Assembly (NCBI GenBank): GCA_019187185.1
Contig: JABAQU010000019.1
Coordinates: 75,911 to 139,910, forward strand
Length of the DNA stretch: 64,000 bases
Reading direction: 5' to 3'
Origin: Steroidobacteraceae bacterium
GTDB lineage: Bacteria > Pseudomonadota > Gammaproteobacteria > Steroidobacterales > Steroidobacteraceae
Part shown: positions 48,711 through 59,182 of the stretch, one piece after another
Numbering within the stretch: the stretch's first letter is position 1
Layout: every line of letters begins with the position of its first letter
Notes under the pieces: model-generated
The model's input: only the letters and a program-made list of their open reading frames with translations
Told to the model about the DNA's origin: nothing
The model's database searches: none
Program-made: the position numbers and the translations under genes

Positions 48711-50153
48711 GTGACTTTAATGCGCTTCGGACTCGCGAGTCTCGCCGTTCTCGCCTCATTGCCGGTCTGCGGTGCAGAGTTGCCCGCGCGCGACCGCGAC
48801 TTCCTTCTGCACGCCGTCGAGTCGCATGCGCAGGCGAGCGCCGACACCGCACTCGCCATCTGGAAGCTCGCCGAAGTGGGCTACCAGGAGCGGCAGAGTT
48901 CCGCGCTGCTGCAGCAGGAACTCGCCGGTGCGGGCTTCGCGGTCGAAGCCGGTGTCGCCGGCATGCCGACGAGCTTCATCGCGACGGCGGGATCCGGCAA
49001 GCCGGTGATCGCGATCCTCGCGGAGTTCGACGCGCTGCCCGGGCTCTCGCAGGCCGCGGTCGCGCAGCGCAGCCCGATCCAGGGCAAGAATGCGGCGCAC
49101 GCGTGCGGACACAACCTGTTCGGCGCCGGATCCGCGGGTGCGGCGATCGCGATTCGCGAATGGCTCGCGGCGCGCAAGCTCCCGGGCACGATCCGCCTGT
49201 ATGGCACGCCGGCGGAAGAGGGCGGCGCCGGCAAGGTCTACATGGTGCGCGCGGGACTCTTCGACGATGTCGACGTGGCGCTGCACTGGCACGCCGGCGA
49301 CCGCAACGATGCAAGCCAGAACCGCACGAACAGCAACAAGTCGGGCAAGTTCCGCTTCCATGGCGTTTCGAGCCATGCGGCGGCCGCGCCGGACAAGGGC
49401 CGCTCGGCGCTCGATGGCGTCGAAGCGATGGACCTGATGGCCAACATGATGCGTGAACACATGCCGCAGGAGGCGCGGCTGCACTACGTGATCACGCACG
49501 GCGGCGCGGCGCCGAATGTCGTGCCGGATTTCGCCGAGGTGTTCTATTACGTGCGCCACCCGGATCCGAAGGTCGTGCAGTCGCTGTGGGATCGCCTGAC
49601 AAAGATCGCTGAAGGCGCCGCGCTCGGCACGGGCACGACCTGGGATGTCGAGGTGATCCATGGCGCGTACCCGCTGCTGCCGAACCACACGCTCGGCCAC
49701 GTGATGCAGGCCAGCCTCGAGCGGGTCGGCGGCGTCGAGTACGACGCAGCGGAAGAAGCCTTCGCACGCGACATCTACGCGACGCTCGCGAGCCCGTCGC
49801 GCCCGCTCGGCAGCGAACGCGTGGTTCAGCCTTACGCGCCTCAGCAGCAGTATGGATCGACCGACGTGGGCGACGTGAGCTGGACCGTGCCGACCGTCGG
49901 CCTCTATACCGCGACCTGGGTGCCGGGCACGTCCGCGCACAGCTGGCAGGCGGCCGCGGCGGGCGGCATGAGCATTGGCCTCAAGGGCATGAACGTCGCG
50001 TCGAAGACGCTCGCGTTGACAGCGGCGCGCCTGCTCACAGACCCGGACCTCGTCAAGGCGGCGCGCGCCGAGTTCGAGCAGGCCCGCGGCGCGGATTTCG
50101 TCTATCGCCCGATGGTCGGCGATCGCAAGCCGCCGCTCGACTACCGCGATTGA
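48711..50153 (+). CDS. M20-family amidohydrolase (AbgB-like)
   Basis: The 480-residue protein has a signal peptide (FGLASLAVLASLPVCGAELP) and the M20 zinc site HACGHNLFGAGSAGAAIAIR near residue 130. The catalytic glutamate pair lies in TPAEEGGAGKVYM near 168, HWHAGDRN near 192, and the domain-swap region with SKSGKFRFHGVSSHAAAA near 215. It resembles AbgB/aminobenzoyl-glutamate hydrolases. The GTG at 48711 is chosen for its AGGAG eight bases upstream; an ATG three codons later is possible. It is divergent from the M19 dipeptidase, suggesting a pair for periplasmic peptide or amide catabolism. Confidence 0.9.
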   Translation: MTLMRFGLASLAVLASLPVCGAELPARDRDFLLHAVESHAQASADTALAIWKLAEVGYQERQSSALLQQELAGAGFAVEAGVAGMPTSFIATAGSGKPVIAILAEFDALPGLSQAAVAQRSPIQGKNAAHACGHNLFGAGSAGAAIAIREWLAARKLPGTIRLYGTPAEEGGAGKVYMVRAGLFDDVDVALHWHAGDRNDASQNRTNSNKSGKFRFHGVSSHAAAAPDKGRSALDGVEAMDLMANMMREHMPQEARLHYVITHGGAAPNVVPDFAEVFYYVRHPDPKVVQSLWDRLTKIAEGAALGTGTTWDVEVIHGAYPLLPNHTLGHVMQASLERVGGVEYDAAEEAFARDIYATLASPSRPLGSERVVQPYAPQQQYGSTDVGDVSWTVPTVGLYTATWVPGTSAHSWQAAAAGGMSIGLKGMNVASKTLALTAARLLTDPDLVKAARAEFEQARGADFVYRPMVGDRKPPLDYRD

Positions 50154-50160
50154 CCCTCGC

Positions 50161-51069
50161 TCAGGGCGTTGGCCCGAGCGCGACGTCGATCATGGGGACC
50201 GTGACGAGCGAGACGAGCAGGCCGATCGCGAGCGTCGTGTTGGCGACCGCGGCGTCGAGGTTGTGTTCCTCGGCGAGGATCGCCGCCGAGACCATCGGCC
50301 CCATCGCGGCCTGCAGCACGCCGACCGCGAAGATCGGGCCGTGCACACCGAGCGCGAGGCCGAGCAGACCGACGAGCGCGGGCGCGGCGAGGAGCTTCCA
50401 GCCGAGCGCGACGCCCGCGGCGCGGAGTTCGCCCGGGCTCACCCGCCATGACAACTGCAGGCCGATCGAGAGCAGCGCGAGTGGCGACAGCGTGGCGCCG
50501 ATCAGCTGCAGCGCGTGGTCGATGGCGGCAGGCCAGCCGCCGAGAGGCTCGACCGCGAAACTCGCGACTGCCGCAATGAACGGCGGGAAGAGAACGATGC
50601 GTCGCGCGAGCGCCAGCGGATGCGTGCGATCGCCGCCGTACCAGGATGCGACGATCACGCCGCCCGTCGCGAGGGCAATGAAACAGCCGAACTGATCCGC
50701 GACGACCGCGAGCGGCATCACGGCCGCGCCACGCAGCGCTTCGATCATCGGATACCCGACGAACGCCGTGTTGCCGAATCCGGCGACGAGCGCCATGGCG
50801 CCCGTGCGCACGCGGCTCCAGCCGAGTCGCGCGCCCGCCGCGGCCATGACGGCCCATCCGCCGAGGAACACGAGCCACATCGCAGCGATCAGGAACCAGA
50901 GGTCGCGCGTGAACTCGAGGCGCGGCAATGCGGTGAGCGCGAGGGCCGGCAGCGCGACGCGCAGGATCCACGCGTTGAGCCCATGGATCACGCGCTGTGG
51001 CACGGGCCGGACGAGATTGACGACGATCCCGAGGGCGAGGCACCCGGCGAGCAGCGTGAAGGTCGACAT
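50161..51069 (-). CDS. AEC-family transporter
   Basis: The 302-residue protein has ten hydrophobic helices in two inverted halves (for example TLLAGCLALGIVVNLV, AWILRVALPALALTAL, LSIGLQLSWRVSPGEL and VGVLQAAMGPMVSAAILAEE). The pattern SPLALLSIGLQLS and the NNLD-like HNLDAAVANTTLAIG belong to the auxin efflux carrier family, which includes bacterial malate and other acid permeases. The gene converges on the M20 gene with an 7-base gap. Substrate unknown; a small organic acid is likely by family. Confidence 0.9.
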   Translation of the reverse strand: MSTFTLLAGCLALGIVVNLVRPVPQRVIHGLNAWILRVALPALALTALPRLEFTRDLWFLIAAMWLVFLGGWAVMAAAGARLGWSRVRTGAMALVAGFGNTAFVGYPMIEALRGAAVMPLAVVADQFGCFIALATGGVIVASWYGGDRTHPLALARRIVLFPPFIAAVASFAVEPLGGWPAAIDHALQLIGATLSPLALLSIGLQLSWRVSPGELRAAGVALGWKLLAAPALVGLLGLALGVHGPIFAVGVLQAAMGPMVSAAILAEEHNLDAAVANTTLAIGLLVSLVTVPMIDVALGPTP

Positions 51070-51087
51070 GCGTCGCGGGGGACTCGT

Positions 51088-52098
51088 CTATTCCGCCGAT
51101 TCGGCGCCCGCGGCGACCCAGGCGAGGTCTGCGCTCGAGACTTTCGTCGTGTCGAAGCGCTTCGCGGCCGCGGCCATGCGCACGAGCGCCTGCGCAATGG
51201 GCATCGCCGGGCCCGTGTCGCCCTTTTTCGCCTTGTGGAAACGCACCGGGTTGATGCGAGCGATCACGTAATTGCGCAGGTAAGGCGACTTGAGGCCGCG
51301 TGCCGTGAGTGCCGTGACGATCCGCTTCACGTCGGCCTCGATGCCGAGGAGCCGCGCCGCGACGGCCTGCCGTTCGCGCAGGCTCGTCGCGAGGGGCCGG
51401 TCCGCAAACCGGTCCACCTTCTTGAGGAACGGGCTGTAGGCGCCGCCGCCAAAGCGCGGGTTCGTCTCGTAGATGAGGCCGAGCGTCAGGAGCTCCGGTG
51501 CCTCGAACTCGGCCGCAAACGACGATTCACGGCGTGTACCGTCACTCTTTGCGAGCGCGCGCGCCATGCGGATCACCTCGAGGCTCTTGTCCTTCAGGTT
51601 GTGCGCCTTCTCGGTGTTCAACGCGAGAATGCGGTAGGCGAGCGCATCGTCGGGCGAGACGAGCGCCGTGATCTGGCGCAGGCCGAGCACCTTGCCGGCA
51701 GCGAGACGGTGGCGGCCGTTCGGTGTCCAGAGGCCACCGTCCGCGCCGCGCACCACGATCAGCGGATCGAGAAACGCTGCCGCTTCGTCGATCTTCGCGG
51801 CGAGGCGTTTCGTGTGGGTCGGCGACAGGTCCCGCTGGAAGGGGGTCGGCTGCACCGCGGCGAGCGGGAGCGACGCGAGCAGCAGCGGGCGTCCGCCGAG
51901 CGGATCGCGATACGCGCCGAGCGGCGTGCCGCCAGCCTGCCTGACGTCCGCGACGAGAGAGGCGATCTCCGGTGCATCGAGTGCCAGCGCCACTTCGGCG
52001 GCAGCGAGACCGCGGCTCGCGCGTGCCGGCGCGAGCTTGCCGCGCGCGCGGCTTTTCACGGCGCGGGCGCGGGTTGCTGTCTTTCGCCTGGCGGCCAT
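51088..52098 (-). CDS. Orphan ParB/sulfiredoxin-fold protein
   Basis: The 336-residue protein starts with a lysine/arginine-rich tail (ARRKTATRARAVKSRARGK), then a ParB/Srx-like domain with LPLAAVQPTPFQRDLSPTHT near residue 80 and the hallmark LWTPNGRHRLAAGKVLGL near 125. A helical C-domain follows with LTLGLIYETNPRFGGGAYSP and YLRNYVIARINPVRFHKA. No ParA partner is present, so a role in chromosome partition is unlikely. It could be a DNA-binding or nucleotide-dependent regulatory protein of ParB-like type. Start MAARRK is chosen; it is divergent from the DOMON-like gene by 61 bases. Confidence 0.82.
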   Translation of the reverse strand: MAARRKTATRARAVKSRARGKLAPARASRGLAAAEVALALDAPEIASLVADVRQAGGTPLGAYRDPLGGRPLLLASLPLAAVQPTPFQRDLSPTHTKRLAAKIDEAAAFLDPLIVVRGADGGLWTPNGRHRLAAGKVLGLRQITALVSPDDALAYRILALNTEKAHNLKDKSLEVIRMARALAKSDGTRRESSFAAEFEAPELLTLGLIYETNPRFGGGAYSPFLKKVDRFADRPLATSLRERQAVAARLLGIEADVKRIVTALTARGLKSPYLRNYVIARINPVRFHKAKKGDTGPAMPIAQALVRMAAAAKRFDTTKVSSADLAWVAAGAESAE

Positions 52099-52159
52099 GC
52101 ACGCGAGTGTGCACGCGCGCGGCCCCGCGCGGCTACCGGGAAATGTTGCATCATGGGCT

Positions 52160-52697
52160 GTGCGTCCCCTCATTCCCCATGGAAACCCGACCGACCTGCC
52201 GGTGCAGCGGCTCGAGGCGAGTCTGCGGCTCGAAGCCGGGGCCCCGGGCGAAGGGATGCGCCTCACGGCGCAGTTTCGCGTCACCGGCGACACGGCGCGG
52301 ATCGCCATCCCGCCGCGTGCGGCCGGCCACCGCGTCGATGGCCTGTGGCGCCACACCTGCTTCGAATTCTTCGTCCGTGGCCGTGCCGCGCGCGCCTATG
52401 CCGAGGTGAACCTCGCCCCGTCGCGCGACTGGGCCGCCTATGCATTCGCGGGCTATCGCGAGGGCCAGCGGCCGATCGAGGGCATTGATGCGCCCGCAAT
52501 CGATGTCGCGGTGACGCCGCACAATATCGATCTGGTGGCGACGCTGCCGCTAGCCGCGCTCGTGCCGACGGATTGTGCGACGATCCACGCGGCGCTCGCG
52601 GCAGTCATCGAAGAGCGCGACGGGCGCCTCACGTACTGGGCGCTCGCGCACCCCGACCCGCAGCGCGCCGACTTCCATCACACCGAAGGCTTTGTGC

Positions 52698-52714
<17 letters not shown>
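52160..52714 (+). CDS. DOMON-like domain protein
   Basis: The 184-residue protein has a compact beta-sandwich pattern: LEASLRLEAGAPGEGMRLTA, then WRHTCFEFFVRGRAARAYAE, NLAPSRDWAAYAFAGYREGQ, IDVAVTPHNIDLVATLPLAA and DFHHTEGFVHEIRH. This matches DOMON-like proteins reported next to muramidase-type genes in Proteobacteria; its ligand is unknown. It has no signal peptide. The GTG start at 52160 is chosen; no ATG in this frame fits. The end overlaps the NamZ-like gene by 17 bases, so the pair is co-translated. Confidence 0.83.
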
Positions 52715-53890
<1,176 letters not shown>

Positions 53891-53897
<7 letters not shown>

Positions 53898-54676
53898 GCC
53901 GCGCCCTCCCGGGGCTTGCGAGCCAGCAGTGCGCGCAGCGCCGTGAGCTTGTCCTTGATGATGCCGGCGTGTGCAGGCCCCATGCGCAGCAGCAGCCGCT
54001 GGCCGGCCGAGCGGGCCTCGAGGGCCGGGTCCTTGTAGCGGAAGTACACGCTCGGCTGTTCGAGTTCGATCGGCCCCGCAACGGTCGGGGTTGCGAGCAG
54101 GTCGTCGATCACCGCGATCACGCGGTCGTTGAAATAGGCGCCCGGTCTGCCGACGTCGCCGTAGGCCTGCTGCAGCAACGGATAAAGCCGCTGGTAGAGC
54201 GCGGCGAGGCGCTCGACATCGAGTTGTGCGATCACCTGCACATACGGCGCATAGCGCGCGTAGTTGTCCTCGCCGATGAAGATGCGCTCGCCGTCGCGCG
54301 TGACGACGAGCGCGCCGGGCAGCGCGCCGACCGCACGGGTGAGGAGCGGCACCTTCTCGCGCACGAGACTGTCGACCGTGACGACGAGCCGTCGCACGAC
54401 GCCGGGAGTGGCGATGTAGTCCTGCGCCGGTCGGGTGCCGATGACGCCGCCGAGCGCATCGACCACGAATGTGTCACTGTCGGCGAGCGCGGGCAGCGGC
54501 ACCTCGACCGGTGCCGGCGTCGGCAGGGGATGCTCGGGCCCGGGCTCGGCGGCCAGGGTCGGTCCGCCGGCGGGCGGCGGCGGCGGTGCAGCCATCCGCT
54601 TCGGCCAGACGAGCAGCGCAAGTCCGACTGCCGCGGCGATCGCGACCAGGGCGCCGACGACGAGACGATGCCTCAT
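53891..54676 (-). CDS. DUF3014 family exported protein
   Basis: The 261-residue protein has a single N-terminal membrane helix (LVVGALVAIAAAVGLALLVW), a proline-rich linker (PPPPPAGGPTLAAEPGPEHP) and the DUF3014 domain (about 85-245). That domain has PGVVRRLVVTVDSLVREKVP, IFIGEDNYARYAPYVQVIAQ and IIKDKLTALRALLARKPREG. Members are common in Gammaproteobacteria and often described as helical envelope proteins, but no function is known. The gene overlaps the NamZ gene end by 7 bases and begins 78 bases from the DUF885 start on the other strand. Confidence 0.88.
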
Positions 54677-54754
54677 GCGGCTACCGTAATCGCCCGGCCG
54701 TGATTGTCAATGCCGCGGGTGCTGTACGATGCGCGGCCAAGGAGGTAAGCCACC

Positions 54755-56491
54755 ATGACTTCAAGGTACTTCGGAGGCGTCGCCCTCATCGTGCTGGTCG
54801 CAGCGGTCGCGAGCGGCTGCAAGCGCGCCGAACCCGTCGCCGACCAGCCGGCCGTGACGCCCGCGGCCGCCTGGGCGACCGAGCGCGACGCCTTCATCGA
54901 GGACAGGCTCAGCAGCAACCCGCCGTTCGCGGTCGACTCGGGTCGCCACGAGTTCGACGGCAAGCTGCCCGACTGGAGCAAGGACGGCATTGCCGGCAAC
55001 ATCGCCCGACTGCACGCCGCACGCGATGCGGCGGCGAAAGTCGACACGACGCATCTCGAGCCCGCGCTCGCCTTCGAGCGCGACTACATGATCGCGCGCA
55101 TCGATCGCGAGCTGTTCTGGCTCGAAACGGCCGAGCTGCCGTTCACGAACCCGACCTGGTACCTCGATGGGCTCAATCCGTCCGTGTACCTGACGCGCGA
55201 CTATGCGCCGCTCCCCGATCGCATGCGCGCCTACGTGGCCTACGCGAAGGCCGTTCCCGCAGCGGCTGCGCAGATCCGGGAGAACCTGCGGCTGCCGTTG
55301 CCGAAGACGTACGTCGAGCGCGCCATCTCCGGCTTCGAGGGCTACGCGAGCTTCTTCGACAGCGATGTGCCGAAGATCTTCGCGGCGGTGGACGATGCGG
55401 CGCTGCAGGCCGAGTTCAAGACCGCCAACAAGGCGGCGGCCGACGCGATGCGCGAACTCGCGAAGTACTTCGACGGGCAGCGCGCGACCGCGACGCAGGC
55501 CTTTGCGCTCGGCGCGGAGAAGTTCGCGCAGATGCTCGCGGCCACGGAGCAGGTGACGACACCGCTGCCGGAACTCGAGAAGATCGGTCGTGCGGACCTC
55601 GACCGCAATCTCGCGGCGGTGAACGAAGCGTGCGGCAAGTTCGCGCCGGGCAAATCGATTCCGCAGTGCTTCGCGAAGCTGAATGCCCACAAGCCGAAGG
55701 GTGGCCCCGTCGCGGCGGCAACCGAACAGCTCGTCGAACTGCGCAAGTTCGTGATCGACAAGAACGTGGTGTCGGTGCCGAACGACGAGCAGGCGCTCGT
55801 GCGGGAGGCGCCGCCCTACAATCGCGCCAACTCGGCCTACATCGAGATTCCGGGGCCGTTCGAGAAGCCGCTGCCGGCCATCTATTACATCGCGCCGCCC
55901 GACCCGACATGGAGCAAGGCCGACCAGCTCGCGTACATTCCGGGCGCCGACGACCTGCTGTTCACGTCGGTCCATGAGGTGTGGCCGGGCCACTTCCTCA
56001 ACTTCCTGCACGCGAACGAGTCGAAGTCGATGATCGGGCGCCTGTTCGTCGGCTACGCCTTCGCGGAAGGCTGGGCGCATTACGCCGAAGAGATGATGTG
56101 GGACATGGGTCTCGACGCCGGCGATGCGGAGGCGCACGTGGGCCAGCTGTCGAATGCCCTGCTGCGCAATGTGCGCTTCCTGTCGGCCATCGGCATGCAC
56201 ACGGGCACCATGACCGTCGAGCAGTCCGAGCGCATGTTCCGCGACGAAGCGTTCCAGGATCCGGGCAACGCGCGGCAACAGGCGGCGCGCGGCACCTACG
56301 ATCCGGCCTATCTCAACTACACGATGGGCAAGCTGATGATCATGAAACTGCGCACCGACTGGACGTCGACGCGTGGCGGCCGCGGGGCGTGGAAGCAGTT
56401 CCACGACGAGTTCCTGTCGTACGGCGGCCCGCCGATCCCGATGGTGAGGAAGGCGATGCTCGGCAAGGACGACGACGGCGTCCTCTTCTGA
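54755..56491 (+). CDS. DUF885-family lipoprotein (putative metallopeptidase-like)
   Basis: The 578-residue protein has a lipobox VASGC with cysteine at 22. The DUF885 fold shows NPPFAVDSGRHEFDGKLPDW near residue 55, WYLDGLNPSVYLTRDYAPLP, the helix PAIYYIAPPDPTWSKADQLA and the metal-site-like motif SVHEVWPGHFLNFLHANES near 410, followed by AFAEGWAHYAEEMMWDMG near 435. The HEVWPGH and later EGW pattern resembles a gluzincin-type zinc site, though catalysis is not shown for the family. The start is the ATG after AAGGAGGTAA. The gene is monocistronic, ending at a strong hairpin. Confidence 0.92.
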   Translation: MTSRYFGGVALIVLVAAVASGCKRAEPVADQPAVTPAAAWATERDAFIEDRLSSNPPFAVDSGRHEFDGKLPDWSKDGIAGNIARLHAARDAAAKVDTTHLEPALAFERDYMIARIDRELFWLETAELPFTNPTWYLDGLNPSVYLTRDYAPLPDRMRAYVAYAKAVPAAAAQIRENLRLPLPKTYVERAISGFEGYASFFDSDVPKIFAAVDDAALQAEFKTANKAAADAMRELAKYFDGQRATATQAFALGAEKFAQMLAATEQVTTPLPELEKIGRADLDRNLAAVNEACGKFAPGKSIPQCFAKLNAHKPKGGPVAAATEQLVELRKFVIDKNVVSVPNDEQALVREAPPYNRANSAYIEIPGPFEKPLPAIYYIAPPDPTWSKADQLAYIPGADDLLFTSVHEVWPGHFLNFLHANESKSMIGRLFVGYAFAEGWAHYAEEMMWDMGLDAGDAEAHVGQLSNALLRNVRFLSAIGMHTGTMTVEQSERMFRDEAFQDPGNARQQAARGTYDPAYLNYTMGKLMIMKLRTDWTSTRGGRGAWKQFHDEFLSYGGPPIPMVRKAMLGKDDDGVLF

Positions 56492-56497
56492 AATCGT

Positions 56498-56535
56498 GCC
56501 GCCGGTGCGCGCCAGCGCACGGCGGCGCCTTTCTC
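56498..56535 (+). terminator. Rho-independent-like terminator after the DUF885 gene
   Basis: GCCGCCGGTGCGC pairs with GCGCACGGCGGC (12 pairs and one bulge) around GCCA, followed by CGCCTTTCTC. It starts 7 bases after the DUF885 stop and touches the end of the convergent SUI1 gene, so it could work from both sides. The T tract is short. Confidence 0.65.
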
Positions 56536-56800
56536 ATCCCCCCGCGCGCTTCGCGTCGAAGCCGCGTGCCCGCAGCGCCGCGACGATCGTGTCGCGATGC
56601 TCGCCCTGGATCTCGATGACGCCGTCCTTGACGGTGCCGCCGCAGCCGCAGCGCCGCTTGAGCTCGCCGGCGATCGCCTCGAGCTCGGCGACCGACAGCC
56701 GCAGGCCCGTGATCACGGTCACGCCCTTGCCGCCACGACCCTTCGTTTCGCGGCCGACCCGTACGGGCACCGGTTTGCCGGGTGCGCTTTTCATCCGCAT
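56534..56800 (-). CDS. SUI1/YciH-type translation factor
   Basis: The 88-residue protein has the SUI1 core: [20 protein letters not shown], the central [20 protein letters not shown] with the conserved CGCGGT loop, and the end [20 protein letters not shown]. Bacterial YciH/SUI1 proteins are eIF1-like and influence start-site selection in translation initiation. It is complete, single-gene and common in Gammaproteobacteria. The start is at MRMKS or MKS two codons later. It converges on the DUF885 gene across the hairpin terminator. Confidence 0.9.
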   Translation of the reverse strand: MRMKSAPGKPVPVRVGRETKGRGGKGVTVITGLRLSVAELEAIAGELKRRCGCGGTVKDGVIEIQGEHRDTIVAALRARGFDAKRAGG

Positions 56801-56848
56801 ATTGTACGCAGCCCGGCGCACGCGATAATGCTTCCCGGGGGAGGGGGC

Positions 56849-57076
56849 ATGAACGCGATGACACCGGAAGCGATCGCGGAGCTGCGCGCGCGATTCGACG
56901 AGTTCGACAGCGACGACGACGGGCGGATCGGCTTCGCCGAGTTCTGCGCATTGCTCGACGGGCTCGACGAGGACCTGTCGAAAGAGGAATGTGAGCTCGC
57001 GTTCCAGGGCGCGGACGGGGACGATGACGGTGTCATCGGCTTCGACGAATTCGCGACCTGGTGGGTCGGCAGTTGA
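56849..57076 (+). CDS. Small two-EF-hand calcium-binding protein
   Basis: The 75-residue protein has two complete EF-hand loops: [12 protein letters not shown] at residues 20-31 and [12 protein letters not shown] at 56-67, with the canonical D-x-D-x-D-G pattern and a final glutamate. Flanking helices (LRARFDEF and EECELAFQ) match a paired EF-hand unit. No signal peptide, so it is cytosolic. A strong GGGGGAGGGGG precedes the ATG. The end overlaps the MFS transporter start by 16 bases, a rare arrangement that suggests calcium-dependent control of that transporter, by inference. Confidence 0.92.
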   Translation: MNAMTPEAIAELRARFDEFDSDDDGRIGFAEFCALLDGLDEDLSKEECELAFQGADGDDDGVIGFDEFATWWVGS

Positions 57077-58689
57077 GCGCGGGCGAGGGTATCGGGCGCG
57101 GCCACCGCCGCATCATTTTCGCCTCCTCGCTCGGCACGGTCTTCGAGTGGTACGACTTCTATCTCTACGGCTCGCTGTCCGTGATCATCTCGCGGCAGTT
57201 CTTCGCGGGCGTCAATGACACCACCGCCTTCATCTTTGCGCTGCTCGCGTTTGCGGCCGGCTTTTTCGTGCGGCCCTTCGGCGCACTCGTGTTCGGGCGC
57301 CTCGGGGATCTCGTCGGCCGCAAGCACACGTTCCTGATCACGATCGTGATCATGGGCAGCTCGACCGCGCTCGTCGGGCTGCTGCCCGCCTACGCGACGA
57401 TCGGGGTTGCGGCGCCGATCCTGCTCGTGGCGCTGCGGCTCCTGCAGGGTCTCGCGCTCGGCGGCGAGTACGGCGGGGCGGCGGTGTACGTCGCGGAACA
57501 CGCGCCCGCCGGCCGGCGCGGCTTTCTCACGAGCTGGATCCAGACGACCGCGACGCTCGGCCTCCTGCTGTCGCTCGTGGTGATCCTCGCCTGCCGGATG
57601 TTGCTCGGGGAGGCGTTCGAGACCTGGGGCTGGCGCATCCCGTTCCTGCTCTCGACGGTGCTGCTCGGCATCTCGGTCTACATCCGCCTGCAACTCGAGG
57701 AGTCGCCGGTGTTCGTCGCGATGCGGCGCGAAGGGACCCTGTCGAGGGCGCCGCTCGCGGAGGCCTTCGGCCGGCGCGAGAACCTGCGCCTCGTGCTGCT
57801 CGCACTGTTCGGTGCAACGGCCGGACAGGCGGTCATCTGGTATGGCGGCCAGTTCTATGCGCTGTTCTTCCTCGAGAAGGTGTTGCAGCTCGATGCGCAG
57901 GCCGTCACGATCGTGATGCTCGTGTCGCTGCTCGTCGCGACGCCGCTGTTCGTCGTCTTCGGTGCATTGTCCGATCGCATCGGACGCAAGACCGTCGTGC
58001 TCGCGGGCTGCGCGCTCGCGATCGTCACCTACTTCCCGACGTTTCGCGCGCTGACGCACTTCGCCAATCCCGCGCTCGACGCGGCCGTGTCCACGGCACC
58101 GGTCGCCGTCGTCGCCGACCCCGCCGGGTGCTCGTTCCAGTTCGATCCCGTGGGCCGCAAGTCCTTCACCTCGCCGTGCGATGTCGCCAAAGCCGCGCTG
58201 GCGCGCGCCGGTGTGCCCTACGAGAACGAAATCGCGACGGGCGGGCAGGCGCCGCAGGTGCGCATCGGCCGCGGCGCAACCGCGGTCCTGATCGACGCTG
58301 CCGGTGATCCGGCCGGCGTGCGCCGGCAGTTGCGCGCCGCGCTCGAGGCGGCCGGCTATCCGGCGCGCGCCGATCCTGCGCGCGTGAATTTCCCGGCCGT
58401 CATCGCACTGACCACCTGGCTCGTGATCCTCGTCACGATCGTCTACGGCCCGATTGCCGCCTGGCTCGTCGAACTCTTCCCGGCGCGCATCCGCTATTCG
58501 GCGATGTCGCTGCCGTATCACATCGGCAACGGCTGGTTCGGCGGCTTCCTGCCGGTGACCGCGTTCGCCATCGTCGCGGCTACCGGCAACATCTACGCGG
58601 GCCTCTGGTATCCGGTGATCGTTGCTGCCCTCACTGTCGTCGTCGGCGTGCTGTTCCTGCCCGAGACCGCGCACCGCGACGTGCGCTGA
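57061..58689 (+). CDS. MFS transporter, metabolite:H+ symporter-like, with inserted loop domain
   Basis: The 542-residue protein opens [20 protein letters not shown], the MHS/ProP-like start, and has [20 protein letters not shown] (motif A), [20 protein letters not shown] and [19 protein letters not shown]. ProP-like members transport osmolytes, citrate or dicarboxylates with H+. It is about 100 residues longer than usual because of a soluble insertion at about residues 340-440, with a [17 protein letters not shown] and [20 protein letters not shown] part, between TM9 and TM10. The GTG start at 57061 overlaps the EF-hand gene; a TTG at 57073 is possible. It ends at a strong hairpin. Confidence 0.92.
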   Translation: MGRQLSAGEGIGRGHRRIIFASSLGTVFEWYDFYLYGSLSVIISRQFFAGVNDTTAFIFALLAFAAGFFVRPFGALVFGRLGDLVGRKHTFLITIVIMGSSTALVGLLPAYATIGVAAPILLVALRLLQGLALGGEYGGAAVYVAEHAPAGRRGFLTSWIQTTATLGLLLSLVVILACRMLLGEAFETWGWRIPFLLSTVLLGISVYIRLQLEESPVFVAMRREGTLSRAPLAEAFGRRENLRLVLLALFGATAGQAVIWYGGQFYALFFLEKVLQLDAQAVTIVMLVSLLVATPLFVVFGALSDRIGRKTVVLAGCALAIVTYFPTFRALTHFANPALDAAVSTAPVAVVADPAGCSFQFDPVGRKSFTSPCDVAKAALARAGVPYENEIATGGQAPQVRIGRGATAVLIDAAGDPAGVRRQLRAALEAAGYPARADPARVNFPAVIALTTWLVILVTIVYGPIAAWLVELFPARIRYSAMSLPYHIGNGWFGGFLPVTAFAIVAATGNIYAGLWYPVIVAALTVVVGVLFLPETAHRDVR

Positions 58690-58693
58690 AAGA

Positions 58694-58727
58694 GGGCGGG
58701 GCGCAGCGGGAGGTGCGCGCCCCGCCC
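58694..58727. terminator. Bidirectional hairpin between the MFS and urcA genes
   Basis: GGGCGGGGCGC pairs perfectly with GCGCCCCGCCC (11 pairs) around 12 bases, filling the 44-base gap between two convergent genes. There is no T tract, but position and stability make termination from both sides likely. Confidence 0.6.
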
Positions 58728-58733
58728 GCCGGA

Positions 58734-59102
58734 TCAGCGGGCCGAGACCGCGCTGTCGAACCGGGCCAGCTCGAGTGGCGAAACTTTCGTGCGGTGCAGG
58801 GCCGTGAGCGTGCGACTGCCCACTCGCGCCACGGCCGTCGACAAGGCGTCGGCCCTGCAATGGTTGTAGTCACTCACCGCCGCGAGATCGCGGCCGCTTT
58901 CCGAGCCGCAGGCGCGCCGCGCGGCGGCCTTCAGGCGCGCATACAACCGCTCGGCGCCCGCTTGCGAGTCCGCGTTCAGATCCTGGTAGTGAACGGTCAC
59001 GGAGCGCTGCACGACGTTGTTGCCCGCGTCCGTACCTGCAAAGAGCGTCGCGCTGCCGGCGAGCGCGGCGAGCGCGGCCGCGCCGATGAAGATGGATTTC
59101 AT
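58734..59102 (-). CDS. UrcA-family small exported protein
   Basis: The 122-residue protein has a signal peptide (SIFIGAAALAALAGSATLFA) and the UrcA core: SVTVHYQDLNADSQAGAERL, ARLKAAARRACGSESGRDLA and YNHCRADALSTAVARV, with the two conserved cysteines. UrcA proteins are common in Steroidobacterales, Sphingomonadales and Caulobacterales; their role is unknown. A GAGGAG ribosome site lies eight bases before the ATG. Expression alone is predicted; the neighbours are a LysR gene upstream on the same strand and the MFS gene converging. Confidence 0.9.
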   Translation of the reverse strand: MKSIFIGAAALAALAGSATLFAGTDAGNNVVQRSVTVHYQDLNADSQAGAERLYARLKAAARRACGSESGRDLAAVSDYNHCRADALSTAVARVGSRTLTALHRTKVSPLELARFDSAVSAR

Positions 59103-59182
59103 GACCTGGGCTCCTCTGGAAAACGGGGGGTTCGTTGGCCTCGTTTCCTTGGATGCGCGCGGCACCGCCCGGGTTGCTCGGC

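Noticed and set aside
51088-52098. ParB chromosome-partition protein
   Set aside because: No ParA, no parS-like repeats seen and no origin genes nearby; reported as an orphan ParB-fold protein.
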